Shown in pieces: positions 44,829-58,060 of a stretch of 64,000 nt of DNA. The translations under genes and the position numbers were made by a program. The stretch is from Inia geoffrensis (Eukaryota > Chordata > Mammalia > Artiodactyla > Iniidae): contig CM070899.1 of NCBI GenBank assembly GCA_036417435.1, positions 155,687,494-155,751,493 of the forward strand, read 5' to 3'. Numbering within the stretch: the first letter of the stretch is position 1; each line of letters opens with the position of its first letter. The notes beneath the pieces were generated by a model. The model saw only the letters and a list, made by a program, of their open reading frames with translations. It searched no databases and was not told the origin of the DNA.

Positions 44829-44905
44829 CTGGAGTCTTCCAATTGCCACAAGGCAATATTTACTGCTTTGTCCCACGTCGGCATCTTCTTCAGGTATAGT
44901 CATTC
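44829..44905 (-). CDS. ARNT2: ARNT2 coding exon before PAS-B (exon 9 in a 19-exon model)
   Basis: This 77-bp exon completes a glycine codon with GA and encodes 25 residues (about 294-318): MTIPEEDADVGQSSKYCLVA followed by IGRLQ. This is the last strand of the PAS-A region and the linker toward PAS-B. The acceptor is CTCATTTCAG and the donor GTAAGAAAA. GQSSK replaces GQGSK as I remember the human protein. It is the most upstream ARNT2 exon in the window; no further exon was found up to 64000. Confidence 0.96.
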
Positions 44906-46534
44906 CTGAAATGAGAAATGCCAGAGTCATCAACGACATGTCCAAGATGAATCGAAAAGGGGTAAAAGTGTCCATGATTTTATTTACACAATCAAAGACA
45001 CAGATCCACTGTTGACCCTGCAGGGTCTGGGAGGCTGCCAGTGAATTAAGCACCCCTCGCTCATTTCCTGCTCCTCTCTCTGCCTGACATCTTTTGATAA
45101 TTTCATGGTACATTATCATCTGCATCTGTGGATGATGCAGAGGGATTTAAGGAAGATGAAACAAATTATTCACTTATACATTTGCAAAACTTGGCTAAAA
45201 CACTTGGTTATAAGAGAAATTTCGATAAGAAGTATATAGGGGCACTTCAAATTATGTAAATATTTCACTTATCTGTTGCCAAAAATCAAAGACCATCAGA
45301 GGCAGAATCATAAACGAAAACATAAAACAAAAAATAAAACTCACCGAAACCAAAATGACTAACTTGCCAGAGGCAAGAGAACATAACCAGCGTTCACCCT
45401 TCTGATGTAAAGTCAGGGTTTTCGAGGGATAGAAAAGAGAAACTGGTGATGGGAATGATGATTAAGCGCTAAAAACCAGTGCTCTGGATAGGAAGGAATT
45501 GGTTAAAACAATCCTCCTTGTTGTTGGTTAGAAGTGTCGTAGTGAAACAAGCATTCTGCTCGGATATCTCCTAGACAAGAGCTGTTAAGTAGAATATTCC
45601 CTTTTATACTGCATAACACTTCACGTAAGTATTTTCGCACTAGGTCAGATCGAAGGTTCACGGTGATGGAATCACACAAGCACAGTGACAGCCCATCACT
45701 ACAGACTGTGAGGGGAGTGTTAACACGACTCTGGCTGTAAGGGCCAGAGAAACGTCACTCCCTCCTCATTCCCACCACCCTCTTCACACTCCTCTCTGCC
45801 TCCCCCGCCCCCCTCCCCCGCTGGCGGTAACCAGCCCCTTAGGTGTCTGCTTTATCCTTTGCTGTATTTCTTTTGCACAAATGAGCATCTGTCTCCTCTT
45901 CTCCTATGAAGGGCAGTGCACTGTAGATGCTCTTTTGGGCTTTGTTTATTTCACTTCACAGTATGTCCTGAAAGTCACTCCATAATTATTCATAGAGCTC
46001 CTCCTTATCCTTGTTTCAGAATTGCATATTGTTGCTGCATTATGTAGAGTAACCAAGGCTGAATACTACCGCTGTCTTACGTATGAACATTTAGGTGTTT
46101 CCAATACTTTGTAACTACAAACAAGGCTGCAAAGAATAATCTTGTGCACACACATTTTCTTAAGCATTGGAGGTGTAGATACACCCAGAAGATACACCTA
46201 CCCTAGAAGTAGGATTTCTAGGTTACAAGGTAAGTGTATATGTATGTAGTTTTGTTAGGTGTTGCCAAATTCCCCTCCAGGAGGAGTGTACGATGTGCAT
46301 TCCCACCAACAAGGTATGAGAGGCCTTTTTCCCCAGTCTTGGCCAACAGAATATGCTGTCATATGATTTAATTTTGGTCAGTTGGATAGGTTAGAAATGG
46401 TATTTCAGTGCTGTCTTAATCTGCATTTCTCTAATTATGAGTGAGTCTGCACATCATTTCATATGTTTGAGGATCATCTTTGTATCTTATCTTTTAGTGA
46501 ATTGTCTATTTGTGTATCTTCCCCATTTTTTTTT

Positions 46535-46858
46535 AAAGGTTTTCTTTTTTCTTTTTTTAATTTATATATTTTATTTTTTGCTGTGTTGGGTCTTCGTTGC
46601 TGTGCCTGGGCTTTCTCTAGTTGTGGCGAGCAGGGGTTACTCTTCATTGAGGTGTGCAGGTTTCCCATTGTGCTGGCTTCTCTTGGTGCAGAGCACGGGC
46701 TCTAGGCGCACGTGCTTCAGTGTGGCACGTGCGCTCAGTAGTTGTGGCTCATGGGCTTAGTTGCTCTGCAGCACGTGGGATCTTCCTGGACCAGGGCTCG
46801 AACCCGGGCCCCCTGCATTGGCAGGCGGATTCTTAACCACTGCGCCACCAGGGAAGTC
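46535..46858 (-). mobile_element. CHR-family SINE, long form
   Basis: TTTTTTGCTGTGTTGGGTC, CTCTTGGTGCAGAGCACGGG and GCGCCACCAGGGAAGTCCC are present. It lies in the old L1, with CCCCATTTTT and CCCTATTTTT as aged duplications. Confidence 0.93.
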
Positions 46859-47747
46859 CCCTCCCTATTTTTCTATTGGGATTTTGATCCTTTGCCCCTC
46901 AATTTTCAGGAGTTCTTCGTATATCAGGCATATTAAGCCTTTGTGGTATATGTTGTGAATATGTTCTCCCGGGTGGTCCCTTGTCTTTTGACTTCCCTTA
47001 CGATGATTGAAAAAATTTATAATTTTTATGTAGTCAAATTTATCAATCTATTGCCTCTAGTATCTGAGTCATAATTAGAAAGCCATTTCCTACACCAAGG
47101 TTAAAGAGAAAGTCAGCCATGTTTTCCTCTGATATTTTATGGTTTCCTTTTTTACATTTAGATCCCTAATCCATTTAGAGCTATTCTTGTGTAGGGGTGT
47201 GAGATATATTGGATTTAATTTTATCTTTTTCTAAATGGCTATCCAGTTGTCCCACTAACATTTATTAAAAATGCAGTGATTTGAGATGTCACCTTTATCA
47301 TACTATAAATTCTAATATGTATTTGGGTCTAATACTGGGCTTTCTCTTCTATTCCACAGGCCAACTGTCCACCAAGCATTAGTACCACAGGATTTTAATT
47401 ACAGAGAATTTATTGTATGTTTTAGTATCTGGCAGGGCTATTCCTCCCTTGCAGTTTTTCTTCTTCATTGTTTTCTTGTCTATTCTTAGACGTTTATTTT
47501 TTCACATGAACTTAGTATCAACTTATTTAACTCCATAAATAGCTTGCTGTTATTTTTATTAGGACTGAATTAAATTTATAAATCAACTTCAGGAGAACTG
47601 ACATCTTTATAAAGTTGAATTGTCCTACTCAAGAACAGGGGATGTTTTCCATTTGTACACCTGCTTTTGTGTCTTCCAGAACTGTATTAAAAATTTCCTC
47701 ATATATACTTGTACTTTGTATACTTATGAAAATTCCTAAGTACTTAA

Positions 47748-49444
47748 ATGTTTTAAAAAATTTAAGTGTAAATGACATATTAGTTTCAGGTGTACAACAC
47801 AGTGACTTGATATTTTTATAAAATGATCACCACAATAAGTCTAGTTACCATCTGTCACCTTAAAAGTTGTTACATTTCCTATGCTGTACGTTACATCCCT
47901 GTTACTTATTTATTTGATAACTGGAAGTTTGTACCTCTTAATTCTCTTCACCTATTTCACTCTTCCCCGACACCCTCCCCTCTGGCATTTGTTTATCCTC
48001 TGTATCTATGAGTCTGTTTCTGTTTTATCTTGTTTATTTGTTTGTCTTGTTTTTTGGATTCCACATATAAGTGAAATCATATGGTATTTGTCTTTTTCTG
48101 CCTGACTTATTTCACTTAGCCAATATAATATGCTCTAGGTCCAACCAGGCTGTCACAAATGGCAAGATTTCATTTTTTTTTTTTATGGCTGAGTAATATT
48201 TAGTTGTGTATATATACCACATCTTTTTTATCCAGTCATCTATCAATGGACACTTAGGTTGCTTCCATATCTTGGCCACTGTGAATAATGCTGCAATGAA
48301 CATAAGGGTGCATATATCTTTCTGAATTAGTATTTTTTGGTTTTTTTGGAAAAATGCCCAGAAGTGGAAATGCTAAATCAGATGGTAGTTCTATATTTAA
48401 TTTGTTGAGGAACCTCCATTTTGTTTCCATAGTGGCTGCACGAATTTACATTACCACTAACAGTGCATGAGGGTTCTCTTCTCCACATCCTTGCCAACAC
48501 TTATTATTTGTTGTTTTTTTGATAATAGCTATTCTGACAGGTGTGAGGTGATTATCTCATTGTGGTTTTGATTTGCATTTCCCTGATGATTAGTGAGGTT
48601 GAGCACCTTTTCATGTGTCTGTTGGCCATCTGTAGTCTTCTTTAGAAAAATGTCTATTCAGATCCTCTGCCCATTTTTTAATTGGGTTGTTTGCTTTTTT
48701 GATGCTGAGTTGTATGAGTTCTTTGTATATTTTAGATATTAACCCCTTATCAGATATATCATTTGCAAATATCTTCTCCCATTCAGTAGTCTGCCTTTTC
48801 ATTTTAATGCTAGTTTCCTTCTCTGTGCAAAAGCTTTTTAGTTTGATGTAGTCCCATTTGTTTATTTTTGCTTTTGTTTCCCTAGCCTAAGGAGACATAT
48901 CCAAAAAAAAATTGCAAAGGTGGATGTCAGAGAGTATAGTATATTTAGTTCACAGAGTTTTATGGGTTCAGGTCTTACATTTAAGTCTTTAATCCATCTT
49001 GATTTTTTTGTGTTACGGTGTGAGAAAGCAGTCCAGTTCGATTCTTTTGCATGTGCTGTCCATTTTCCCAACACCATCACATATATGTACGCAAGCCTTG
49101 CTGGCCTTCAATGCCAGATGTCTGGGGGCTTGTCTTCCTGATGCAGGACTCTCAGTCCAGGGAGTCTGATGTGGGGCTTGGACCCCTCACTCTATGGGGA
49201 GAATTTCTGCAATTGTGATTATCCTCCTGTTTGTGGGTCACCTCCCTGGGGATGTGGGTGTTGACTATATGGCATGTTTGCCCCTTCCACCCATCTTACT
49301 GTGGTTCCTTCTTTATCTCTTTAGTTGTGGAAAATCTTTTCTCCTAGTCTTCAGGCTGTTCTCATTGGTAATTGTTCTGTAAATAGTTGTAATTTTGGTG
49401 TGCCCATGGAAGGAGGTGAGCTCAGGGTCTCCCTACTCCCCCCA
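47748..49444 (-). mobile_element. Younger L1, reverse, internally deleted, inside the old L1
   Basis: Reading the minus strand, 5' UTR-like sequence (49443 down to about 49081) joins directly to the last third of ORF2. Broken ORF2 stretches include GKWTAHAKESNWTAF, then [20 protein letters not shown] and [19 protein letters not shown], and the C-terminal FIAALFTVAKIWKQPKCPLI and IDDWIKKMWYIYTTKYYSAI. ORF1 and most of ORF2 are missing. TCCTAAGTACTTAA (47734-47747) and TCCTAAGTATTTAA (49445-49458) form the target-site duplication. Stops and gaps make it inactive. Confidence 0.75.
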
Positions 49445-50860
49445 TCCTAAGTATTTAACCTTCCTTCTTGCTATTATAAATGGGGTTTTCTCTACCCTTA
49501 TGCCTTCTGTGTATTGTTTATGTATACAAAGACTATTGACTTTTGTATATTAACTTTGTATTGTGTTACTTCACTGAATTATTGCTTCAGTTAATTTTAC
49601 TATTGATTCATTGGGCTTTTGTAGGTATATTATCATATAATTTAAAACAGAGATAGTTCTCCTTCTTCTTTACACAGTTTTTGCCTCTGATTTCTCTTGT
49701 GTAATTACATGGGCTAATACCTCTATTACTATGTTGACTAGTAGTAGAGATAGTGGGCTTTCTTGCCTGGTTTCTGATCTTAGCAGAAATGTCTCAAGGG
49801 TTTCTCCGCTAAATAAGATACCTAAAAAATTATCTCTGAATTACTGTTTGGCATTTTTGAAAATCTCTTTAATGCCTTGCTTCATAGTAGATAGCTGTAT
49901 TCTATCGTCTGCTGTGCATAAAGTCTATTACAATATGTTGTTTTACTTGAGGAATATGAAGAAAATATAGCCTCACATGGAGGCTAGTTGGAGCGGGGAG
50001 AAGATTTTTAAGGTAATTATTGATATTCTTCTTTGATATTTTCCTAAACCTTGACCAGTGATAGTTTCTTAAAGGTGAATTGAAATGTGATTCACTGACT
50101 ATATCAATGAATTTTTCATACTCTGTTACATGAAAATAGATTGGTCTAACACTTTGACTGAATCTTTTACCCATACATGATTCTGAACATCATGTATTGG
50201 TCATTTGGAAAATCCTGGTTTACCAAATTACACAGATCTTCTAAATGTTGACACATTACATTATACAATATAAAAAAAAAATCACACTTGTTAATTTCAC
50301 CATGTATCACATCAGAAGATATGGTTAGGTATTGGTCATGATTATGGTGGTGGCTACAACTTTTCCAAAATTCAAATTTTCACTAAAAAGTTTGAATTTT
50401 ATCCCTGACAACAAATACTATCAACTGCTTTCCTTGAAGTGACGGGCTCATTTTAACTTTTTAAGAAAACTCTCTGCCAAACACACAAGTTTGAATAACC
50501 ATATTTTGTTGTCATTCTTTCAAGTAAAAACATGGTGTCTGTGAAAGAAGCAGCTAGTTCAGCTCACAACTCAAACCACTGCACGAGCACTTTTCCTTGA
50601 CACAACCAGCATGCTTTGGTATGCAGCAGAAATCACTTTATACATACTGACAATTTCAGACTTTAATACAATTAATATTATTAATATGTTTACTTCTTCA
50701 TCAAGGACCTTCTCAAGTGAAGCCAGCACTTTTAAATTAAATTTTGAAATGAATTTTTCCTGCAAGTGCATGGTGATAAACCCCAAGCACAAGAAATGTG
50801 AAAATTACACCAGGGCACATCATAAATATCTCAAAACCAGTGATGAAGAGAAAGTCTTCA

Positions 50861-51196
50861 GGACTTCCCTGGTGGTGCAGTGGTTAGGAATCCACCTGTC
50901 CATGAAGGGGACACGGGTTTGAGCCCTGGTCGCGGAAGATCCCACATGCCATGGAGCAACTAAGCTCATGCGCCACAACTACTGAGCCTGTGCTCTAGAG
51001 CCTGTGAGCCATAACTACTGAAGCCCGCACGCCTAGAGCCTGTGCTCCACAACAAGAGAAGCCACAGCAATGAGAAGCCCGCACACCGCAACGGAGAGTA
51101 GTCCCTGCTCGCTGCAACTAGAGAAAGCCCACGCGCAGCAACGAAGACCCAACACAGCCAAAAATTAATTAATTGATTGATTAAAAAGAAAAAAAA
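50861..51196 (+). mobile_element. CHR-family SINE, long form
   Basis: A full-length copy with a perfect 15-bp duplication AAGAGAAAGTCTTCA at 50846-50860 and 51197-51211. Confidence 0.98.
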
Positions 51197-51239
51197 AAGA
51201 GAAAGTCTTCAAAGAATCCAGAGGGAAAAAAAAGAGACA

Positions 51240-52120
51240 TGCTTACATACAAAGGAACAAAGATAAATATGACAGCTGATTTCTTGTCAGAAACAATGTA
51301 AGTAAGAAGATAATATTTTAAAGTATTGAAAAAAAAAACCTGTCTACTTAGCATTCTATATCAAGTGAAAATATCTTTCAAAAATAAAGGTGAAATAAAG
51401 ACTTCTTCAGACATACAAAAGCTGAAATAATTCAGCACCAGCACACCATCATTATTAGAATGTTAAAACCATCTTTATGCCACAGGAGAAATAACACTAC
51501 ATGAAAATATGAATCTACACAAAGGAATGAAAACCACTGGAAATGGTAACCATGAGTAAATATGTAAGTTTTCTTTTCTTTTTTTTTTTGCCACACCACG
51601 CGGCATGCAGGATCTTAGTTTCCTGACCAGGAATTGAACCCAACCACCAAGGAATTCCCAAGATTATTTTCCTATGAAATAAATCAGTAACGTAAAAGCC
51701 AGGAGGGGAAAAAATGGATGCACACTACTGTGAGATTGTTATACTGTACGTGAAGTGGTATAATATTGCTTGAAGATAGACTCTGATAAGTTAAGATGCA
51801 TATTATAAGCGCTACAGCAACCATTAAGAACAATGAAAACAATTAAAGCTAACAATTCAAAAATAATTCAAATAATTCAAAAAAGGAGATACAATGAAAT
51901 CATAAAAAAGTTCCAAAAGAAGGCAGGAAAAGAGGAAAAAGGGAACAAAGGACAAATAGGAACACAGAAAACGATACATAAATGAACCATAACAATAATC
52001 ACATTAAATATAAATGGTCTAAATGCCCCAATTAAAAGGCCAAGTTTATCAGATTGGATAAAAAAGCAAGACTTAACCATATGCTACTTAGAAAAAATAC
52101 TAAAGATCTAAGTTCAAGCT
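51240..52120 (+). mobile_element. Old L1 fragment (ORF1/ORF2 junction)
   Basis: AAATATCTTTCAAAAATAAA, CTTCTTCAGACATACAAAAG, GTGAAGTGGTATAATATTGC and the start of ORF2 around 51990-52080 (NGLNAPIKRPSLSDWIKKQD after translation) occur in order. A short SINE interrupts it. Confidence 0.75.
51573..51660 (-). mobile_element. Truncated tRNA-derived SINE
   Basis: A T-run, CCACACCACGCGGCATGCAG and GACCAGGAATTGAACCCAAC end at CCAAGGAATTCCC. The central part is deleted. Confidence 0.8.
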
Positions 52121-52950
52121 TATTTGTGTCTTAGACGGTTTTTAAACCCTCTTTGGGGTAGTATCCATATTCTTCAGTTTCACTTCATGGAAAGTTCTCT
52201 AGCATGGTATATGCCACTGACAATATATGACACAGAAGTCAGGGTCCTGGAGCCACACTGGCTAAGCTCCATCTTAGCCTGCATTAAAATGAGGTCCGTG
52301 TGACGTCTCTACACCCACCTTGGGAGACGCCTCTACATGCTACAGTGCTCACGCGTGGTACGGCAACTACTGTCATTGACTGCAGTTCCAGAAATTACTT
52401 GAGAAGGAAGTTAAAGTGTTAGAAGACTGAATGCACTGATTCACGTCCTCCTTCACTGATTTGTTCATGCCCATCTTGATAAACAGTCTTATTCAAGAGA
52501 GGGCTGCAGGAGAAACAGTGACTGTAAGCAACCGTCCCATCCACTCTTTTATCCTCACGCTCTCCCCACGTCCAACTCTTCTTCCACTGAATCTGGCTGA
52601 CAGTGGAAAAAGTCTTGAGGGGCCACTTGACTCACACCACTCCTCAGGTTCTGTGGTCTAAACCAAGTTCAGATCCGAGTTTTTCAAATCCTAGTTTTTC
52701 CAGAAAATGGACAAGTGGGTATCTTGGTTTAGGGTCAACCCCAAAGCAGAGCCTGAGACAGGACTTTAGTGCAGATAGTTTACATGGGAGGTGAGTCCAA
52801 GAAAGGAGGGGAGAGCCAGTGAGGAGAGTAAAAAAGAAAAGGAAGAAAAACCAAGATCAGGGAAGTGCCTCCACACTCTGGGCTTTGCTTACAACTGGGC
52901 CAACTGTGACCCTTGCAGGGGAGTCCCTGGTGCAGAGGAGAAAGACACAT

Positions 52951-53176
52951 CTTTTTTTTTTTTTTTTTTTTTAAATATATATTTATTTAGTTATTTGGTT
53001 GTGCCGGGTCTTAGTTGCAGCAGGCGGGCTGCTTAGTTGCAGCAGGCGGGCTCCTTAGTTGCGGCATGCAGGCTCCTTAGTTGTGGCATGCATGTGGGAT
53101 CTAGTTCCCTGACCAGGGATCAAACCCGGGCTCCCTGCGTTGGGAGTCTTATCCACAGTGCCACCAGGGAAGTCCC
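52951..53176 (-). mobile_element. tRNA-derived SINE with small internal duplication
   Basis: A T-run, GGTTGTGCCGGGTCTTAGTT, the repeated motif TTAGTTGCAGCAGGCGGGCT (at about 53013 and, slightly changed, 53032) and CCACCAGGGAAGTCCC are present. AGACAC-type duplications flank it. Confidence 0.9.
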
Positions 53177-54679
53177 AGACACCACATCTTGACATGGGCT
53201 GCTGTCAGCCTGAGGTGAGTCTGAGCTCGCCTGCTGCATGCAGCTGAGGCTGAAGTGCCGTAGGGCACCAGTGGTGTCTGTTAGAGTGACCCAGCCTCTT
53301 GTACCCTCTGCTTCCTTGTCTGAAATGGGTATGAAATAGCTCACGTCATGCTGTGAGGCCTGAATGAGAGGATGCGTGGAGTCCCCAGCCCAAGGCCCGA
53401 ATGTCAGCTTCTCTCTTGCTTCCCTGACCTCACTCCCCAACTGCTGGTAGCAGGTGCATCTGTGGGCAGTGGGCACAGATGCATCTTTGCCACACTTAGG
53501 ATGAGGGTGCAATACCACTGGCCAGAACAGGAAGCAGAGAGGACAGCATGAAGAAATCATGTTTTTCTGTTCTACCCTTTGGAGGGATCGGGAAGGATGA
53601 GGCTCTCATTGGCTGATACTTGAGACCAGATGCCTAGAGATATCACAATCCATTTGTTGATTCGTTCTTTATTCCACCAGTGTTGACTGAGAATTTTTGC
53701 AGATTTAAAAAAAATAGCCACAAATGCTCTTTACGTACCTTCTATCAAGAGTTGAAGTTAGATTCCCTTGTGACTACTTTGACCAATAAAATACAGTGGA
53801 AGTGACACTGTTTGGCTTTTAGACAAGGGGTCCCCGACACTGAGAAGCAGAGACGGGTCATCCTTACTGCACCCTGTGTCAACCCCTGGCACACAGAAGC
53901 TGCGAGTATAAATAAAATAGTGGTGGTTTTATCAATAAAATAAAATAAGGTGTCTCAATTAGAAGGTGCATCAGTCTAGAAGTGCAGAGGAAGAGGGTTC
54001 ATGGGGGCCCAAGCTACAAGTCCTTTAAGTGTATAAACAGGCTCATTTGTAAGAAGGCATTTTAATCCACCAACTATGGTTATGTTAAAATAATCCCTTG
54101 GCTTTGCACAAATGAGGTGGAAAGTTGCGACTTATTAAATAAATAGTTTGGGCCTTCACGTGGGCAAGTAATCTTTAGTTGTGAATGAGATCCAAGTATG
54201 TGTTTGCAAAATTTCCAGAAAATCTTCAGTAAACCCAAACTTCCTTAAAGGAATTTATTTATGTGCCTGTCTGAAGGGTCTCCTTAAGACATTGGACTCA
54301 GTTTTCCCATGAAAGGGTTGGCATCTAATGCAGTGGAGACAAACATTTGTAAAGGCGGCTCTGACACAATCCCACGAGCAGCTGTAGGGACCCAACTGCC
54401 AAGAAAGCTGTAATCATTGTTGCTCAGACCACCAGGGGCTGGAGGTGGCTGCGGATGACCACAGGAAGGCAGGGGCAGGCTCTGGCACTGGCAGGTGGAA
54501 AGGATTCGGGATCAAGCCCTCACATGCTTTTCTGATGAAATGCCTCTGACAGGGCAGTGATGTGCAATCTCCAGATTATCATCTAGATCTTTGGATTTTA
54601 TCTATTTTCCAAGCGTTGCTTGGGTAATACTCTCAAGCTACACATGATCTTTTAAAGTGGTTTTGACTTTCAGTACTCA

Positions 54680-55570
54680 ACAACAAAAAGACAAATATCC
54701 CCAATTAACAAAAGGGCAAAGGATCTGAACATTACTCTCAAGAGAGTATATGAATGGCTAGTAAGCATGTGAAAAGATACTCGACATCATTAGTCATCAG
54801 GGAAACACAAATCGAAACCATAATGAGCTACCACTTCATACCCTTTAGGATGGCTCTAAGGAAAACAATGCAATAACAAGTGCTGGTGAGGATGTGGAGA
54901 AATTGGGACCCTCATATACCGCTGGTGGGAATGTAAAATGGTGCAGTCGGTTTGGAAAACAGTCTGTCATTTCCTCATGAGGTTAAACACTGAGCTACCA
55001 TATGACCCAGAAATTCCACTCCTAGGTATGCACCTAAGAGAAATGAAAACATGACGTCCACACAATCACATGTTCATGAATGTTCACAGCAGCAATATTC
55101 ACCACAGCTCCAAAGTGGAAACAGTCCTAATGCCTGTTAACTGATGAATGGATAAATAGAATGTGGCAAACCAAGGCACTGGAATATTACTTGGCAACAG
55201 AAAGGAAATACTGACACATGCTACAACATGGATAAAGCTTAACAACATCACGCTAAGTGAAAGCAGTCACAAAAAGTCACATATTCCATGAGTCAATTTA
55301 TATGAAATGTCCAGAATAGGCAAGTCCACAGATACAGACAGTAGATTAGTGGTTGCCTAGAACTAGGGGGAAACAAGGCATAGCTGCTAATGGGTATGGA
55401 ATTTCTTTCTAGGATAATGAACATATTCTAAAATTATTTCTAATGATAGTTGCCAAACTACATGAATATACCCCAAACTACTGAATGGTACACTTCAAGT
55501 TGTACACTTTATGATATGTGGATTATATCTCAGTAAAGCTGGTACATAAATAAGATTTTGAAAAAAAAGG
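54680..55570 (+). mobile_element. Old L1 ORF2 3' part and 3' UTR
   Basis: GTCATCAGGGAAACACAAAT, GCTGGTGAGGATGTGGAGAA, CTGGTGGGAATGTAAAATGG, GAATGGATAAATAGAATGTG and TAAGTGAAAGCAGTCAC are the usual end of ORF2. TATATCTCAGTAAAGCTGG closes the element. Frames are broken. Confidence 0.9.
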
Positions 55571-56239
55571 GAGTAGAAATAAGGGGAGTAAAAAAGCCAC
55601 TCGTAAGACCTACCACAAGAATATCAAAAGTGATGTCTTGGTATACTTCCGTAGTCTTTTTGGAACAAATTTAGAAAACTATAGATAAATAAAAGGACAA
55701 AAATTAAAAATTAACCTTAATTATGTTAATATCCTTATGTCCTTTACTGTGTGTATATGTGTATAATAAAATGTCTTTTTTTTTCTTATATTGTTTTATA
55801 ATCTACTTTGGAAACTTTGCAGCTTACTGAGAAAATCTTTCACTGTGTTGAAACATTTTTGTGTTTTCATTTTTCCTTTGTATGGATGTGCTGTGATTTG
55901 TTTAACCCAATCTCTCTTATACTTAATGCATTTAGTTTTTCCCCAGTTTTTCACACATACAAGAAATACAATTACTTGCATCCTTCTAGACAAAATCTTG
56001 GAGCATGTCAATGATTTCTTTAGCATAAAAACCCTTGGAGTGAAATTGCCAGCTCAAAGAGTATAAATGGTACTTTATTATTAGTTGTATTTGCTTCTCT
56101 CTGATTTTCTTTGAACGTGTATTTGTTTTTCATTTGTTCTTTTATGGATAGCCTGTACGTGATTTTTGCCACATAAAAGTTCTGTTTGTGGGGTTTTTCC
56201 TCATTGATTTTAAAACTCTTGTTATATATTAAGAATATA

Positions 56240-56558
56240 GGACTTCCCTGGTGGTGCAGTGGTTAAGAAGCTGCCGGCCAATGCAGGGGACACGGGTTCG
56301 AGCCCTGCTGCAGAGGAACCAAGCCCGTGCACCACAACTACTGAGCCTATGCTCTAGAGCCCACAAGTCACAACTACTGAGCCCGTGTGCCACAGCTAGT
56401 GAAGTCTGCGCGCCTAGAGCCCCTGCTCCGTAATAAGAGAAACCACCGCAATGAAAAGCCCGTGCACCACAACGAAGAGTAGCCCCCGCTCGCGGCAACT
56501 AGAGAAAGCCCGCAGGCAGCAATGAAGACACAACGCAGCCAAAAAAAAAAAAAAAAAA
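56240..56558 (+). mobile_element. CHR-family SINE, long form
   Basis: A full-length copy ending in a 20-A run, with AAGAATATA at 56231-56239 and 56559-56567. Confidence 0.96.
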
Positions 56559-57083
56559 AAGAATATATATGGGTCTCATATAAGTTACTTTCTATATTTT
56601 TTTCCTTTGAAGTGTTTTCTTTGTTTATTTCTGCAGAGAGTATGATTAAAGTATAGATAATCAAAACTGTCAGTTTTTACTCTGTGGTTTTTGCCTTTGG
56701 GGGTCATTCTTTGAAAAGCACAACCTTTATCCTAAGATTATGTGAAATTTTCATACAGTACTTTTATAGTTTCATATTTACCTTTAATAAATCTGAAACT
56801 TATTTTTGATATGCTGTATTTCATGGTTTTCCAAATGATCAGTCAGTTGTCCTCAAAATATGTACTAATTTTTTCCTTTCTAACTGAAAATGCATCTTTC
56901 ATCACACACCACATTTCTAAAGATACTTGGATCTGTTTTAGGTCTTTTATATTTGTTCGGTAATTGGATTTATAAAATTCATTGATCACATCTTAATTAT
57001 TTAGGCTTTAAAAAATATTTTCACATATGGTAAGGCAATTACTCCCCAGTACTCTGTTAATCAAAATTTTATTAGCTACTTTT

Positions 57084-57281
57084 GGGCTTCCCTGGTGGAG
57101 CAGTGGTTGAGAGTCAGCCTGCCGATGCAGGGTACACGGGTTCATGCCCCGGTCGGGGAAGCATGCCGCGGAGCGGCTGGGCCCGTGAGCCATGGCCGCT
57201 GAGCCTGTGCGTCCGGAGCCTGTGCTCCGCAACGGGAGAGGCCACAGCACTGAGAGGCCCGCGTACCGCACACACACACAC
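57084..57281 (+). mobile_element. Young CHR-family SINE, short form
   Basis: About 20-bp duplications of TTTATTAGCTACTTTT type lie at 57063-57083 and 57283-57302. The tail is a CA repeat rather than pure A. A few bases (AGATCCCAC region) are missing after GGTCGGGGAAG. Confidence 0.96.
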
Positions 57282-57808
57282 AAAAATTTATTAGCTACTT
57301 TTATATTTATTTGACCGTATGAATTTCAGAATTAATTTTCATTTAAAAGAAATCCCACTGGGGCAATTATTAAAACTATTAAATTTATAGATTGGTTTAG
57401 AGAAAACTGAAATCTTTGTAATACTTAAACCTTTATATCAAAGAACACATGTGGCTCTCCACTTAGCTATATTCATATATGATTTGTATATTAGCTACAT
57501 TTATATCATTCAATATTATTTTGTACTTTAAGTGAAGAAATCTTCTACAATATATTTCATGTTAATGTTATTAACATATATTTTAAATTGTTGCTATTTT
57601 TATAGATGGGTATTTTTTCATATGCTATTGTCTAATGTTTTACTGATTTTTTTAGTATTTCCTAAATGGCTTTGTATTCAATTTTCTAAAAGATTTTCAG
57701 TAAATTGGATTTGGTTTTTCAGGTAATCATATCATTTGCAAGTAATGTTAAGTCTATCATCATTTTCTTTCTTTTCCTCCTTTCAAGTAGTTATGCTTTA
57801 TTTCCTTT

Positions 57809-58060
57809 CCTTTTTAAAAATAAATTTATTTATTTATTTTTGGTTGCATTGGGTCTTCATTGCTGTATGCAGGCTTTCTCCAGCTGTGGCACGCAGGCTC
57901 AGTAGTTGTGGCTCGCGGGCCCTAGAGTGCAGGCTCAGTAGTTGTGGTGCACGGGCCAGGTTGCTCCACAGCATGTGGGATCTTCCCGGACCAAGGCTCG
58001 AACCCATGTACCCTGCACTGGCAGGCGGATTCTTAACCACTGCGCCACCAGGGAAGTCCC
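57809..58060 (-). mobile_element. CHR-family SINE, intermediate form
   Basis: TTTTTGGTTGCATTGGGTC to GCGCCACCAGGGAAGTCCC, with TATTTCCTTT at 57799-57808 and 58061-58070. Confidence 0.95.

Larger units (their letters stand above)
45820..49990 (-). mobile_element. Old L1, reverse, interrupted by a SINE and a younger L1
   Basis: Reverse 3' UTR and ORF2 sequence runs from about 45820 (AACCAGCCCCTTAGGTGTCT) through TCTAATTATGAGTGAG, then after the SINE to CTATTCTTAGACGTTTATT and TTAAATTTATAAATCAAC. It resumes after 49458 (CTTGCTATTATAAATGGGG, TTGTATATTAACTTTGTATT). All frames are broken; it is a dead copy. Confidence 0.75.

Noticed and set aside
48112..49080. Reverse-transcriptase C-terminal peptides on the minus strand
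   Set aside because: They are broken L1 ORF2 pieces with stops and a large internal deletion, not a working gene.
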